A stretch of DNA of 35,565 bases from Gemmatimonadota bacterium (GCA_947462095.1 CANHNQ010000021.1:1-35565); one strand, 5' to 3'. Positions 1 to 8,802 are shown, counted from the stretch's first letter. Made by a program: numbers and translations. The notes: generated from the letters alone by a model not told the origin.

Positions 1-28
1 CCTTCGGGGTCGCGCTGTAGGTCTTCAT
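1..28 (-). CDS. rplM: Ribosomal protein L13, first nine codons only (gene runs off the left edge)
   Basis: Read on the minus strand from 28, the sequence encodes MKTYSATPK and then leaves the window. This matches the usual start of bacterial L13 (MKTFxAKP and similar), a protein of the large ribosomal subunit. A well-formed sigma70-type promoter lies 125-150 bases upstream, and no other gene lies between, which fits the start of a ribosomal protein operon (normally rplM-rpsI). The identification rests on nine residues plus the promoter, so it is probable rather than certain. Confidence 0.6.
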
Positions 29-152
29 GCTAACGTGATCCGTGCGTGATTCGGAGACGCCACCAGAGGCGCTCAGAAAGAGATAAAGGAACTACGAAGG
101 GAAAACAGGCACTGCGAAAAGCTGATTCGCCCGGAAAACGGGACAGACCCGT

Positions 153-181
153 AGGTTACTCAGCATTGAAGTCTGTGTCAA
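153..181 (-). promoter_or_regulatory. Sigma70-type promoter for rplM
   Basis: On the minus strand TTGACA (176-181, a perfect -35) is followed after exactly 17 bases by TAACCT (153-158). Transcription would start near 146 and give a leader of about 118 nt before the L13 start codon at 28. The leader is long enough for regulation, but I see no recognisable L13 leader structure. The remaining sequence up to mscL at 315 holds no gene I can support. Confidence 0.65.
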
Positions 182-314
182 TCCGAGGGTTGAGGGTCGT
201 TCCGCCGGACGACGCCGTACTGGTCATGCTCCAGCCCGCTTGCCTACCGCCCCAGCGCTCAGCCAGACTGTCCCCAACGCGCGACCGTACCCGCCCCCCG
301 AGTCAGGAGTCAGC

Positions 315-668
315 ATGTCGATGATGTCGGAGTTCAAGGAATTCGCCATGAAGGGCAGCGTCATGGATCTGGCGATCGGTGTCGTGATCGGCGGGGCGTT
401 TCAGAAGATCGTCGACAGCATGGTCAACGACATCATCATGCCCGTCGTGGGACTGGCCACCGGCGGCGTCGACTTCTCAAATCGCTTCGTGGCCCTGCAG
501 GGCGGCCCCTTCGCCACACTCGACGACGCCAAGAAGGCGGGAGTGGCCACCCTCAACTACGGCCTCTTCGTGAATCAAGTCCTGACTTTCCTGATCGTCG
601 CGTTCACCCTGTTCATGGTGATCAAGGGCGTGAACCGGATGCGCCGAACCGCGCCCATCCAGGGATGA
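315..668 (+). CDS. mscL: Large-conductance mechanosensitive channel MscL, without the C-terminal helix
   Basis: MscL forms a homopentameric inner-membrane pore that opens under membrane tension and releases solutes on osmotic downshock. The 117-residue protein has the family start ([20 protein letters not shown]), the first transmembrane helix (about 18-45, rich in Gly and Ala), a periplasmic loop ([16 protein letters not shown]) and the second helix ending in [13 protein letters not shown] 315 is chosen because AGGAG (305-309) lies five bases upstream and because the family starts here; an open frame continues upstream to 240 without a better start. E. coli MscL has about 136 residues and ends in a cytoplasmic helical bundle with acidic residues (KEEV...). 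This protein stops at RRTAPIQG soon after the second helix, so the bundle is absent. The gene is divergent from rplM and convergent with the biotin carrier gene. Confidence 0.95.
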   Translation: MSMMSEFKEFAMKGSVMDLAIGVVIGGAFQKIVDSMVNDIIMPVVGLATGGVDFSNRFVALQGGPFATLDDAKKAGVATLNYGLFVNQVLTFLIVAFTLFMVIKGVNRMRRTAPIQG

Positions 669-700
669 ACGCCGATCGGGGCCGATCGCGGTACCGGCGT
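669..700. terminator. Inverted repeats between convergent mscL and the biotin carrier gene (weak terminator candidate)
   Basis: Directly after the mscL stop, ACGCCG (669-674) can pair with CGGCGT (695-700), enclosing a second repeat CGATCG-GGGC-CGATCG. The position between two convergent stops suits a shared terminator. There is no T-run on either side, so intrinsic termination is uncertain. Confidence 0.3.
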
Positions 701-701
701 C

Positions 702-1217
702 CTACACCGACGGGATCGGCCCCAGCTCAACCAGCAGCGCGCCCTTATCGACGGCCTGCCCCGGGATCGCCAGCACCGCCGTGACCACACCGGCCACCGA
801 CGCCCGCAGCTCGTTTTCCATCTTCATGGCTTCGACGACCACGAGCCCCTGCCCCGCGCTCACGGTATCGCCAACGCCCACGGAAACCCGCACCACGAGG
901 CCAGGCATCGGCGCCATCAACGGCGCGGGTCCGCTGGCCGCCGCGGCGGCGGCCGTTAAGTCGCGGATCGCCCGCATCCGCTCATCCAACGCCTCGGCCT
1001 CCACGCGCCGCCCGTCCAGATCGAGCGCCCAGCAGCCCCGTGTTTCGCCCCGGCGCGCGACCAGCCGATGGACCTCTTCACCGATCCGTAACAGCCGCAC
1101 TGGCGTCCCCTCAATCGACGACAGCGAGACCTCTACGCGTTCGCCGTCCACCACGGCCTGCGTACCGTCCAGCTCCACGGTCACGCGCTCGCCGTGCACA
1201 TCCACGATGTACTTCAT
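702..1217 (-). CDS. Biotin carboxyl carrier protein of an acyl-CoA carboxylase
   Basis: This subunit carries the biotin that shuttles CO2 from biotin carboxylase to the carboxyltransferase. The 171-residue protein ends in a biotinyl/lipoyl domain (about 98-169) with APMPG and the biotinylation motif EAMKMEN; the lysine of MKM is the attachment site. The first 85 or so residues (MKYIVDVHGERVTVELDG onward) are short beta strands, like the region before the carrier domain in propionyl-CoA carboxylase alpha chains. ATG 1217 overlaps the stop of the upstream methyltransferase as ATGA, so translation is probably coupled. It is the last gene of the operon. The alpha-chain functions are thus on separate polypeptides, with biotin carboxylase encoded two genes upstream. 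Substrate (acetyl-, propionyl- or another acyl-CoA) cannot be told from this gene. Confidence 0.9.
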   Translation of the reverse strand: MKYIVDVHGERVTVELDGTQAVVDGERVEVSLSSIEGTPVRLLRIGEEVHRLVARRGETRGCWALDLDGRRVEAEALDERMRAIRDLTAAAAAASGPAPLMAPMPGLVVRVSVGVGDTVSAGQGLVVVEAMKMENELRASVAGVVTAVLAIPGQAVDKGALLVELGPIPSV

Positions 1218-2701
1218 GTTGTCGTCTCCGGACGCAGCACACAGACGGTCTCCACGTGGGCCGTCTGCGGGAACATGTCGAAACAGCGCACCGCATCGAT
1301 GCGCCACCCCGGCACGCGCGCGAGATCTCGCGCGAGCGTCGCCGGGTCACAACTCACGTATACGAGACCGCGTAGGCCACGGCCAGCCGCCTGCTCCAAC
1401 AGCGCCGTCACCCCCGGCGCCAGACCGGCGCGCGGCGGATTGAGCACAACGACATCCGCGGGCAGCGCGGAGGCGAGTGCCGACTCGACAAGCGCGGTCA
1501 CCACGTCCACGCGACCAGTGAGCCCCGCGTCTTCGACGCGACGACGCGTGGCGGCCGTGCCCGATGGATCGGCCTCGATCGATACCACGTGGGCACCATC
1601 GCGCGCGAAGCGCTCGGTCAGTTCCCCGCTGCCAGCATACGCGTCGACGACGCGCTGCGGCGCGAACGACTGGACCGACGCGTACACGAAATCACGCAGC
1701 GCGGTGGCCACGGCCGGGTTCACCTGCGCGAACGCGAGCGCCTCGCGTGCATCCGGCTCGTAGCGTCCGGCCTCAGCGGCCTCGTCGAGCGCCGCGTTGC
1801 CACGCGGAGCGGCCGGCTCGAGCGCAAGCGCCGCGCGAACCGCCCCGCCCTCCTGGTCCACGTCGCCCGCCAGACCGACCGGCTCACCGCCGCGCGGCAA
1901 CCACCACACCGCACGCACCGGCGCCGACGCGCGCAGCAACGCCGTCGCCCACTCCGCGGCACCGCTCCACGCCTCGCCGCCCTGCACCACGACGGCGACG
2001 GTCTCCTGACCCGCCTCGGCGGTCAACAAGCGGAACGAGACGCGAAGAAACCGATCCGTCGGCATCCCATGCAATCGCTCGCGCATGTCGCGCCAGCATT
2101 GCACGAGCACGGGATTCGCGATCGGACACTCCTCAAGATTGAACACGCGGGCCGCATCGTCGTGCGGATGCAGGCCACCGGTCCACCCGCGACCGCGCGG
2201 CATCAACATGAGCGTCAACCGACCGCGGTACCCCCACGACTCACCGGTCACGAGCTCCGGCAGCTCGATCGTGCGCTTTCCGATACGAGAGAGCGCATCT
2301 TGCACGATGTGGCGACGCGCTTCGCGCTGCGTCGCGTCATCGAGGTGCTGCAGCTGGCAGCCGCCGCACCGGTCACGCTCGTAGTGCACGCAGCGCGCGT
2401 CCGCCCGATGCGCCGACGGTGTGACGATTTGCAGTACGCGGCCGCGGCCGTGCCGCGCCTGCGCCACGTATGCCACCTGCGCCACATCGCCCGGTGCCGT
2501 GCGCGGCACGAAGCACGCCAATCCGTTTGCCCGACCGACACCATCTCCGCCCTTGGCGATACGGTCAATCGTGATGGTGGCGATCTCCTCCACGGCCGGC
2601 CTCTCCGAGACGCGGCGCGCGCCGTGCCACGACGAGCCCGGACGCGACGCGCCGGACTGCGAGCCGCGTCCCGCGCGACGATCGGGTCGCTTCTTCTTCA
2701 C
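1214..2701 (-). CDS. rlmD: 23S rRNA (uracil-5-)-methyltransferase, RlmD/TrmA family
   Basis: Uses S-adenosylmethionine to methylate C5 of a uridine in RNA; RlmD modifies 23S rRNA U1939 in E. coli. The 495-residue protein has a basic N-terminal tail of about 35 residues, a TRAM domain (about 41-93, TIDRIAKGGDGVGR), four cysteines that fit the RlmD [4Fe-4S] site (C104, C112, C115, C192), and a Rossmann methyltransferase domain with DAYAGSGE (353-360), NPPR (421-424), the catalytic Cys in VSCDPATL (C451) and the general-base Glu in TAHVET (E484). The Fe-S cysteines favour RlmD/RlmCD-like enzymes over TrmA. The start is GTG 2701, overlapping the accC stop as GTGA; an internal start near residue 31 cannot be excluded. 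It lies between biotin carboxylase and the biotin carrier, unrelated to it in function. Exact RNA target is inferred from the family only. Confidence 0.9.
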   Translation of the reverse strand: MKKKRPDRRAGRGSQSGASRPGSSWHGARRVSERPAVEEIATITIDRIAKGGDGVGRANGLACFVPRTAPGDVAQVAYVAQARHGRGRVLQIVTPSAHRADARCVHYERDRCGGCQLQHLDDATQREARRHIVQDALSRIGKRTIELPELVTGESWGYRGRLTLMLMPRGRGWTGGLHPHDDAARVFNLEECPIANPVLVQCWRDMRERLHGMPTDRFLRVSFRLLTAEAGQETVAVVVQGGEAWSGAAEWATALLRASAPVRAVWWLPRGGEPVGLAGDVDQEGGAVRAALALEPAAPRGNAALDEAAEAGRYEPDAREALAFAQVNPAVATALRDFVYASVQSFAPQRVVDAYAGSGELTERFARDGAHVVSIEADPSGTAATRRRVEDAGLTGRVDVVTALVESALASALPADVVVLNPPRAGLAPGVTALLEQAAGRGLRGLVYVSCDPATLARDLARVPGWRIDAVRCFDMFPQTAHVETVCVLRPETTT

Positions 2702-4236
2702 GAGGACCGCAGGGACTCACGCCGCGCGACATCGCGCCAGGTCGGTCCGCGATCGTCGCGGCTCGAGACCGGCAAGTCAGACGTCGACGACGTCGTGGCC
2801 GTCCCGCTCCCCGCGCGCCGCGCTTCGTGCGCCACCAGCGCGGCGGCGATGGCCGCGAGACGGATGGATTCGCGATCCACCGCCGGTGCGGTCAGTTCGG
2901 GAAGATGCTGCTCGAGCCACTGAATACTGATATCGCCACGCTGAAAGTCCGGGTGATCCATCACCCGCAGATGAAAGCTGCGCGACGTTTCGATGCCGTC
3001 GATCGTGAGCTCACGCAGCGCGCGGCGCATCCGCGCGATGGCGAGATCGCGGGTCGGGGCATGCACGATCAGCTTGGCCAACATCGGATCGTAGTGCAGT
3101 CCGATGTCGCTCCCCGACTCGATGCCACCGTCCCAACGGACGCCGGGGCCGGTCGGCAGATGCAGATACTCGATGCGACCGGTACTCGGCAGGAACCCGT
3201 TCGACGGATCTTCGCTCGTGATCCGGCACTCGATCGCCCAACCACGCGGCACGAAGTCCTTCTGCGCGAACGGCAGCGCCTCGCCGGCGGCGACGCGGAT
3301 CTGCCACTGCACCAAATCGAGCCCCATCACGAGTTCCGTGACGGGATGCTCCACCTGAATGCGCGTATTCATCTCGAGGAAATAGTACTGCCCGTCCCGG
3401 TCGAGCAGGAACTCGCACGTGCCGGCGTTCACATACCCGGCCGCGCGCGCGGCGGCCACGGCGGTGGCCCCCATCCGCGCACGCAGTTCCGGCGACACGG
3501 CCACGCTGGGGGCCTCCTCAATCATTTTCTGATGACGACGCTGCACGGAGCATTCCCGCTCGCCGAGATGCACCACGTTGCCATGGGCGTCCGCCAACAC
3601 CAGATTCTCGACGTGGCGCGGCCCTTCGATGTATTTCTCGCTGTAGACGGCATCGTCGCCGAACGCGTTCTGGGCTTCGCGCTTCGCCGACGCCAGCGCG
3701 TCGGCCAGCTCCGATGCGGCGCGCACGATGCGCATGCCCTTGCCGCCGCCACCGGCGGCCGCCTTGAGCAACACGGGAAAGCCGAAGGTTTCGGCGATCG
3801 CGATCGCCTCCTCGGCGTCCCGCACACTCTCCGTGGTACCCGGCACGACGGGAACGCCGGCCGCGATCGCGAGCTGGCGCGCGGCGGTCTTCGATCCCAT
3901 GGCGTCAATCGCTTCCGCGGGCGGTCCGATGAAGACCAGACCGGCCTCGCGGACCGCGCGCGCAAACCACGCGCGCTCGGAGAGGAAGCCGTACCCCGGA
4001 TGAATCGCCTGCGCCCCCGTGCGGAGCGCCACGTCGATGAGCCGTTCGCCCACGAGGTAGCTCTGGCTCGACGGCGGCGGCCCCACGAGGACGGCCTCAT
4101 CGGCCTCGCGCACGTGCGGCGCACGGGCATCGGCTTCGGAATACACGGCGACGGTCTTCACGCCGAGCTCCTGACAGGCGCGGATCACACGGAGCGCGAT
4201 CTCACCGCGATTGGCCACCAGCACTTTGCGGAACAT
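2698..4236 (-). CDS. accC: Biotin carboxylase subunit of acyl-CoA carboxylase
   Basis: Carboxylates carrier-bound biotin using ATP and bicarbonate, the first half reaction of acyl-CoA carboxylases. With ATG 4236 the protein has 512 residues and begins MFRKVLVANRGEIALRVIRA, the classic biotin carboxylase start. The ATP-grasp glycine loop AGGGGKGMR lies near 161-169, the ERECSVQRRHQK segment near 226-237 and LEMNTRIQVEHPVTE near 287-301, with the catalytic Glu and Arg. About 60 residues extend beyond the core and end in a WRDVARRESLR segment, as in propionyl/methylcrotonyl-CoA carboxylase alpha chains after the catalytic domain. This suggests descent from a fused alpha chain. GTG 4248 would overlap the upstream stop as GTGA and is an alternative start adding four residues. 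The gene directly follows the carboxyltransferase gene. Confidence 0.95.
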   Translation of the reverse strand: MFRKVLVANRGEIALRVIRACQELGVKTVAVYSEADARAPHVREADEAVLVGPPPSSQSYLVGERLIDVALRTGAQAIHPGYGFLSERAWFARAVREAGLVFIGPPAEAIDAMGSKTAARQLAIAAGVPVVPGTTESVRDAEEAIAIAETFGFPVLLKAAAGGGGKGMRIVRAASELADALASAKREAQNAFGDDAVYSEKYIEGPRHVENLVLADAHGNVVHLGERECSVQRRHQKMIEEAPSVAVSPELRARMGATAVAAARAAGYVNAGTCEFLLDRDGQYYFLEMNTRIQVEHPVTELVMGLDLVQWQIRVAAGEALPFAQKDFVPRGWAIECRITSEDPSNGFLPSTGRIEYLHLPTGPGVRWDGGIESGSDIGLHYDPMLAKLIVHAPTRDLAIARMRRALRELTIDGIETSRSFHLRVMDHPDFQRGDISIQWLEQHLPELTAPAVDRESIRLAAIAAALVAHEARRAGSGTATTSSTSDLPVSSRDDRGPTWRDVARRESLRSS

Positions 4237-4244
4237 CGGCGGTC

Positions 4245-5801
4245 TCACAGCGGGAGGTTTCCGTGCTTTTTCGCCGGGTTCCGATCGCGCTTGCCGCGCA
4301 GCGAGTCGAGAGCATCGATCAGGCGCGGACGCGTATCGCGCGGATCGATCACATCATCGACATAGCCACGGGCCGCGGCGTTGTACGGATTGGCGAACTT
4401 CTCCGTGTACTCCGCCACGCGCGCATCCATCGCCGCCTGTGGATCACTCGCCTCAGCGATCTCCTTCTTATACAGGATCTCCACGGCGCCCTTGGGACCC
4501 ATCACGGCGATCTCCGCCGTGGGCCACGCCACATTGTAATCGCCGCGGATGTGCTTCGAGCTCATGACATCATAGGCGCCGCCGTACGCTTTGCGCGTGA
4601 TGACGGTCAGCTTAGGCACGGTCGCCTCGCAGTACGCGTAGAGCAACTTCGCACCGTGCTTGATAATCCCGCCGTGTTCCTGCGTGACACCGGGGAGGAA
4701 GCCCGGGACGTCTTCGAAGGTCACGAGCGGAATGTTGAAGCAGTCGCAGAAGCGCACAAAACGTGCGGCCTTCATCGAGGCGTTGATGTCGAGCACGCCG
4801 GCCAGCACCGCCGGCTGGTTGGCGACAATCCCCACGCTGTAGCCGCCGAGATGCGCAAAACCGACGAGGATGTTGCCGGCGTAGTCCGGCTGCACCTCGT
4901 AGAACTCTCCATCGTCCACGACGCGGCGGATCACCTCGTGCATGTCGTACGGTTTGTTCGGGTTGTCCGGAATCACATCCAGCAGCGACTCTTCGCGTCG
5001 ATCGCGCGGATCGCGCCCCGACCCTCGTGGCGGATCGTCCACGTTGTTCGAGGGAACGAAACGGAACAGTTCGCGGATCTGCTGCAGGCACGCGAGCTCG
5101 GAATCACAGGCGAAATGGGCGACGCCGCTGGTACCCGCATGCGTATCGGCACCGCCGAGCTGCTCCATGGTGACATCCTCGTGCGTCACCGTCTTCACGA
5201 CATTCGGGCCGGTCACGAACATGTAGCTCGTGCCGCGCACCATGTAGATGAAGTCGGTGATCGCCGGCGAGTACACCGCGCCGCCGGCGCACGGCCCGAG
5301 GATCGCCGAGATCTGTGGCACCACGCCGGACGCCATGGTGTTGCGCAGGAAGATGTCGGCGTAGCCCCCGAGCGACACGACGCCTTCCTGAATCCGTGCG
5401 CCACCCGAGTCGTTCAGGCCGATGACCGGTGCACCGTTGCGCACCGCCAGATCCATGATCTTACAGATCTTGGCTGCGTGCGCCTCGGATAAGGACCCAC
5501 CGAACACTGTGAAGTCCTGCGAAAACACGTACACGAGTCGACCTTCGATGCGACCGTGTCCGGCGACGACGCCGTCACCGTATATCGGCGCCTCGCCCTC
5601 GGCGAGCGATCGGGACGTGACGAATCGGTCGATCTCGACGAACGAACCTTCGTCGAGGAGGACGTCGAGACGCTCGCGGGCGGACAGCTTGCCCTTGGCG
5701 TGTTGAGCGGCGAGGCGGCTGGCGCCGCCACCTTGTTCAGAGGCGTCGCGGGCGATGGCCAACCGCTCGAGCTTCTGGCGCATGGTCGAGGACTGTGACA
5801 T
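4245..5801 (-). CDS. Acyl-CoA carboxylase carboxyltransferase (beta) subunit, PccB type
   Basis: Transfers the carboxyl group from biotin to an acyl-CoA; propionyl-CoA to methylmalonyl-CoA is the usual reaction of this type. The 518-residue protein covers both crotonase-fold halves: [19 protein letters not shown] (near 37-55), the N-half oxyanion-hole regions GGARIQEG and [12 protein letters not shown], and the C-half with [37 protein letters not shown] and the closing [19 protein letters not shown]. Length and order agree with PccB. ATG 5801 is chosen because the N-terminal charged helix follows directly; the frame stays open to 6032, but that part does not resemble the family. No clear Shine-Dalgarno sequence is visible. 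This is the first gene of the carboxylase operon. The substrate could also be acetyl-CoA or methylcrotonyl-CoA; PccB-like is the best guess. Confidence 0.93.
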   Translation of the reverse strand: MSQSSTMRQKLERLAIARDASEQGGGASRLAAQHAKGKLSARERLDVLLDEGSFVEIDRFVTSRSLAEGEAPIYGDGVVAGHGRIEGRLVYVFSQDFTVFGGSLSEAHAAKICKIMDLAVRNGAPVIGLNDSGGARIQEGVVSLGGYADIFLRNTMASGVVPQISAILGPCAGGAVYSPAITDFIYMVRGTSYMFVTGPNVVKTVTHEDVTMEQLGGADTHAGTSGVAHFACDSELACLQQIRELFRFVPSNNVDDPPRGSGRDPRDRREESLLDVIPDNPNKPYDMHEVIRRVVDDGEFYEVQPDYAGNILVGFAHLGGYSVGIVANQPAVLAGVLDINASMKAARFVRFCDCFNIPLVTFEDVPGFLPGVTQEHGGIIKHGAKLLYAYCEATVPKLTVITRKAYGGAYDVMSSKHIRGDYNVAWPTAEIAVMGPKGAVEILYKKEIAEASDPQAAMDARVAEYTEKFANPYNAAARGYVDDVIDPRDTRPRLIDALDSLRGKRDRNPAKKHGNLPL

Positions 5802-6186
5802 AGGGCGGGAAGCTAGCGCGTGCGCGCTGAAAAACGAGGCGCCGCCGACTTCGGGGGACCGTCGCCACGCCCAACTGGGCCAGAGCGTGTCGGTATCGAG
5901 ATGATCGCCCGTGGGGGCCCCGCCCAGGTTACCCGAGTTCGCGGGCCAGCCCGCCCGGCACCCGGGTCGCGACTCCTCCGATACGGTCAACGGGAGTCGT
6001 GTGCCGCCGCGTTGACCCTCATGTGACGGCATTCACCCGCTCGCCGTCATTAACCACTATATCACGACAGCAGATGACGCGCCGAGCGAGCCAATTGAAC
6101 CAGCTGAGACCGCAAACCGCTGGAACACGGCTTGCACGGACGTCTTGCCATTAACGCTTTCCTCTGCCGCTACTCCCACCCCTGCT
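5802..6186. other. Gene-free divergent region between the carboxylase operon and a membrane protein gene
   Basis: The 385 bases between two divergent starts hold no protein I can support; the frames open here lack family resemblance and ribosome binding sites. The left half is very GC-rich, while 6040-6065 is AT-richer (attaaccactatatcac), the most promoter-like part. No RNA gene or riboswitch motif was recognised. Confidence 0.6.
6056..6064 (-). promoter_or_regulatory. Candidate extended -10 promoter for the carboxylase operon
   Basis: On the minus strand TGATATAGT reads as an extended -10 element (TGn followed by TATAGT, five of six matches). No good -35 hexamer lies 16-18 bases upstream. 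If used, it gives a leader of about 250 nt before the carboxyltransferase start at 5801. It is the most AT-rich spot of the region, but the evidence is thin. Confidence 0.3.
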
Positions 6187-6714
6187 ATGTCCGATCTCCT
6201 CGATCTCCACGACGATCCGACGGTCCGCCGCGTACTCTACCTCGGCGCGATCCTGATGGTCGCCGTTCCATTCCTGCAGGCGGCGTCGCAGCTCTGGCCG
6301 CTCCGGTTGAGCAACATCCAGTGGCGGTTCGGCGCCGCCAACGCGCTCTCCAGCGTCCTGCTCCTTCCGTACATGGGACTGTCGGTTCTGGTCCTCATGT
6401 CGCGAGCACTCGAGAGCCGTGCACTCGCCCGGACCGTGGGAGCCATCTCTGCGCTGTGTACGTTCGGCTTACTCGGGTCCCTGACGCTCTTCGCACTCGA
6501 CGCCCTCCAGCTCAAGAAAATCGTCACCTCCGCGATGATGAACGCGTTCAACACCACGGCGTTCCGCGTCGGCCTGGTCACCGCGTTGTTCATGCTGGCG
6601 TTTGCGCTCATGTCGATGGCCTGCTTCACGACGCCGCGACGCGGGCATACCGCGCGGGGCAAGACGGGAGAGAAGCATGCGGACGACGGCCCGGGACTGA
6701 TCGTCGGCCGATAA
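6187..6714 (+). CDS. Four-helix integral membrane protein of unknown function
   Basis: I do not recognise this protein. With ATG 6187 it has 175 residues: a short acidic N-terminus (MSDLLDLHDDPTVRR), four hydrophobic segments at about 18-36, 51-72, 86-108 and 126-147, and a hydrophilic basic tail (TTPRRGHTARGKTGEKH). The layout suggests an inner-membrane protein with both ends on the same side; positive charges near both ends suggest the cytoplasm. No catalytic or transport motif is visible. A TTG at 6145 in frame would add 14 residues, but neither start has a clear Shine-Dalgarno sequence. The gene stands alone, divergent from the carboxylase operon and convergent with rpsA. Confidence 0.7.
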   Translation: MSDLLDLHDDPTVRRVLYLGAILMVAVPFLQAASQLWPLRLSNIQWRFGAANALSSVLLLPYMGLSVLVLMSRALESRALARTVGAISALCTFGLLGSLTLFALDALQLKKIVTSAMMNAFNTTAFRVGLVTALFMLAFALMSMACFTTPRRGHTARGKTGEKHADDGPGLIVGR

Positions 6715-6722
6715 CAGCATAA

Positions 6723-6741
6723 GGGGGCGACTGGCGCCCCC
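6723..6741 (+). terminator. GC-rich hairpin after the membrane protein gene
   Basis: GGGGGC (6723-6728) pairs with GCCCCC (6736-6741) around a seven-base loop, eight bases after the stop codon. There is no T-run, so it may only be an mRNA-stabilising hairpin ahead of the stronger terminator near 6860. Confidence 0.35.
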
Positions 6742-6845
6742 GCAGCACCGCGCCGGCGAACTTGAGACCGACGTGCCGGAGCCGTCTACCCTTCCGCCGC
6801 GAGGCGGTGCCTACGGGATCCTCGCCGTTCGATCTGACGAATACA

Positions 6846-6877
6846 CAAAGGCCCCGGCATCACTGCCGGGGCCTTTG
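6846..6877. terminator. Bidirectional rho-independent terminator between the membrane protein gene and rpsA
   Basis: GGCCCCGGC (6850-6858) and GCCGGGGCC (6865-6873) form a perfect nine-pair stem with a six-base loop. It is flanked by AAA on the left and TTT on the right, so the stem extends to 12 or more pairs and yields a U-rich tail in both directions (TTTGTCTTT on plus, TTTGTGTATT on minus). It lies 27 bases past the rpsA stop and also faces the end of the plus-strand gene. Confidence 0.85.
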
Positions 6878-6900
6878 TCTTTCCACTCACCGCGTGCGGC

Positions 6901-8721
6901 TTACAGCCCGATCTCGTCTTCGGAGCTGTGTACCTTGCTCGGTTCGGCCGGCTTGGGCGGCTGCTCTTCCGGGACCGACGTCACGGCGAGCACGATGCGG
7001 CGGTGGATGGGATCCACCTCCAACACGCGCATCACCAGGTTCATCGTTTCCCACGCGAAGTCGGCCGGGTTGGTGACCGTGCCTTCGGGGTTGAGCTGGC
7101 TCACCGGAACAAAGCCCTCGATGTCGTTACCGAGATCGACGACGACGCCCTTGTCCATCAGTCGGACCACCTTGCCCGGAAGTTCGGTGCCGACCGGATA
7201 CGTCTCACCGATGCGAAGCCACGGATCTTCCTCGGCCTGCTTGAGGCCGAGCGAGATGCGCTTGTTTTCGCTGTCGATGTTGAGGATGACCACGTCCACC
7301 GCATCGCCCTTCTTCACCACTTCCGACGGATGCTGGACGCGCTTGGTCCAGGACATATCGGAGATGTGAATGAGGCCGTCGATGCCCGGCTCGATTTCGA
7401 CGAACGCGCCGAACGAGGTCAGGTTGCGGACCTTGCCATTGATGCGCGTGCCGACCGGGTACTTGAGCGGCAGAATCACCCACGGATCCTGCTCGGTCTG
7501 CTTCATACCCAGCGAGATCTTCTCTTCGGTCTCGTCGACCTTGAGCACCACCGCCTCGATCGCTTCGCCGATCGACACGATCTTCGACGGGTGGCGAACG
7601 TTGCGCGTCCAGCTCATTTCGGAGATGTGGACGAGGCCTTCGATGCCGGGCTCGAGCTCGATGAACGCGCCGTAGTTCGTGATCGACACGACCTTGCCGT
7701 TCACGCGGGTGCCGACCGGATACTTGGCCGCCACGTCCTTCCACGGGTAGCTCTGGAGCTGCTTGAGGCCGAGCGAGATGCGCTCGCGCTCCCAATCGAT
7801 ATCCAGAACCTTGATCTCGAGTTCCATGCCGATCTGGACCATCTCGCTCGGATGCGAGATACGGCCCCACGACATGTCCGTGATGTGCAACAGGCCGTCG
7901 ACGCCACCGAGATCGATGAATGCACCGAAGTCCGTGATGTTCTTGACGACGCCCTTCCGCACCTGATCCTTCGAGAGCTCCTTCATGAGCTTCTCGCGCT
8001 TGCCGGCGCGTTCCTGCTCGAGGATCACGCGACGCGACACCACAATGTTGCGGCGACGCTTGTTGAGCTTGATGATCTTGAACTCGTACTTGTGTCCGAG
8101 CAGTTCGTCGATGTTCGGCACGCGACGGAGCGCGATCTGCGAACCCGGGAGGAACGCATCGACGCCCATGAGGTCGACGACCACGCCACCCTTGATCTTC
8201 TTGACGAGCGTGCCTTCGACCGGCATGTCGCTCTCGTAGGCTACGCGGATGCGCTCCCACACGCGCATGAAGTCGGCCTTCTTCTTGGACAGGACGACAG
8301 AGCCTTCCTGGTCCTCGAGGTGCTCAAGGAGCACTTCGACTTCATCGCCGACCTTGAGGTCGGGCATGTCCTTGAACTCTTCGAGCGGGATCGTTCCTTC
8401 GGACTTGAAGCCGATATCCAGAACGACCAGGTTCTCGCGAATCTCAAGGACGTGCGCCTTGACGATCTCACCTTCTTCGATCGAGGCGAGCGTACCGTTG
8501 TACAGCTCCAACATCCGCTCGTACTCGTCGGACGAGAACTCGTCTTCTTCGTAGAGTTCCGGGCGACGGTTCGCGAGGGGGCGGAGCTGGCTCTTCTGCA
8601 GGTCGCGCTTCTCGCGCGCCGTGAGCTTATTGTGCGCCGGCTCCGCGTCGAGTTCGTCCATGTCCGCATTGAGTGCGGCGTTCAGCTCGGCGGCGAGCTC
8701 AGGGCTCAGTTCAGTGCTCAT
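6901..8721 (-). CDS. rpsA: Ribosomal protein S1
   Basis: S1 sits on the 30S subunit and binds mRNA, helping initiation on messages with weak Shine-Dalgarno sequences. The 606-residue protein has an acidic N-terminal extension of about 75 residues and then six S1 RNA-binding repeats. The repeats can be followed by their cores: VKAHVLEIRENLVVLDIG, KKIKGGVVVDLMGVDAFLPG, KNITDFGAFIDLGGVDGLLH, SITNYGAFIELEPGIEGLVH, NLTSFGAFVEIEPGIDGLIH and RLMDKGVVVDLGNDIEGFVP. E. coli S1 (557 residues) also has six. ATG 8721 is chosen; GGAGA lies 11 bases upstream, and the frame extends only 11 codons further. The gene follows aroA-cmk after 143 bases. cmk-rpsA neighbourhood is common in bacteria. It ends at a strong terminator. 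Confidence 0.97.
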   Translation of the reverse strand: MSTELSPELAAELNAALNADMDELDAEPAHNKLTAREKRDLQKSQLRPLANRRPELYEEDEFSSDEYERMLELYNGTLASIEEGEIVKAHVLEIRENLVVLDIGFKSEGTIPLEEFKDMPDLKVGDEVEVLLEHLEDQEGSVVLSKKKADFMRVWERIRVAYESDMPVEGTLVKKIKGGVVVDLMGVDAFLPGSQIALRRVPNIDELLGHKYEFKIIKLNKRRRNIVVSRRVILEQERAGKREKLMKELSKDQVRKGVVKNITDFGAFIDLGGVDGLLHITDMSWGRISHPSEMVQIGMELEIKVLDIDWERERISLGLKQLQSYPWKDVAAKYPVGTRVNGKVVSITNYGAFIELEPGIEGLVHISEMSWTRNVRHPSKIVSIGEAIEAVVLKVDETEEKISLGMKQTEQDPWVILPLKYPVGTRINGKVRNLTSFGAFVEIEPGIDGLIHISDMSWTKRVQHPSEVVKKGDAVDVVILNIDSENKRISLGLKQAEEDPWLRIGETYPVGTELPGKVVRLMDKGVVVDLGNDIEGFVPVSQLNPEGTVTNPADFAWETMNLVMRVLEVDPIHRRIVLAVTSVPEEQPPKPAEPSKVHSSEDEIGL

Positions 8722-8802
8722 ACTTGTGGGTATCTCCGAATCGCGGAACTGCACTCGCCGCGCCGAGATGAGGGTGGAACGGATTACCAGCGGGAACCCA
8801 GA

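Noticed and set aside
29-314. tmRNA, SRP RNA or RNase P RNA between rplM and mscL
   Set aside because: None of their conserved cores is present on either strand; the region is explained by the rplM promoter and leader.
46-324. Open frame of 92 codons before mscL on the plus strand
   Set aside because: It runs through the rplM promoter and leader into mscL, begins with a weak GTG and has a composition of random GC-rich sequence. mscL has a better start and binding site at 315.
5802-6032. N-terminal extension of the carboxyltransferase frame to 6032
   Set aside because: The extra 77 residues do not resemble the family, which starts near the charged helix after 5801, and the stretch is the divergent promoter region.
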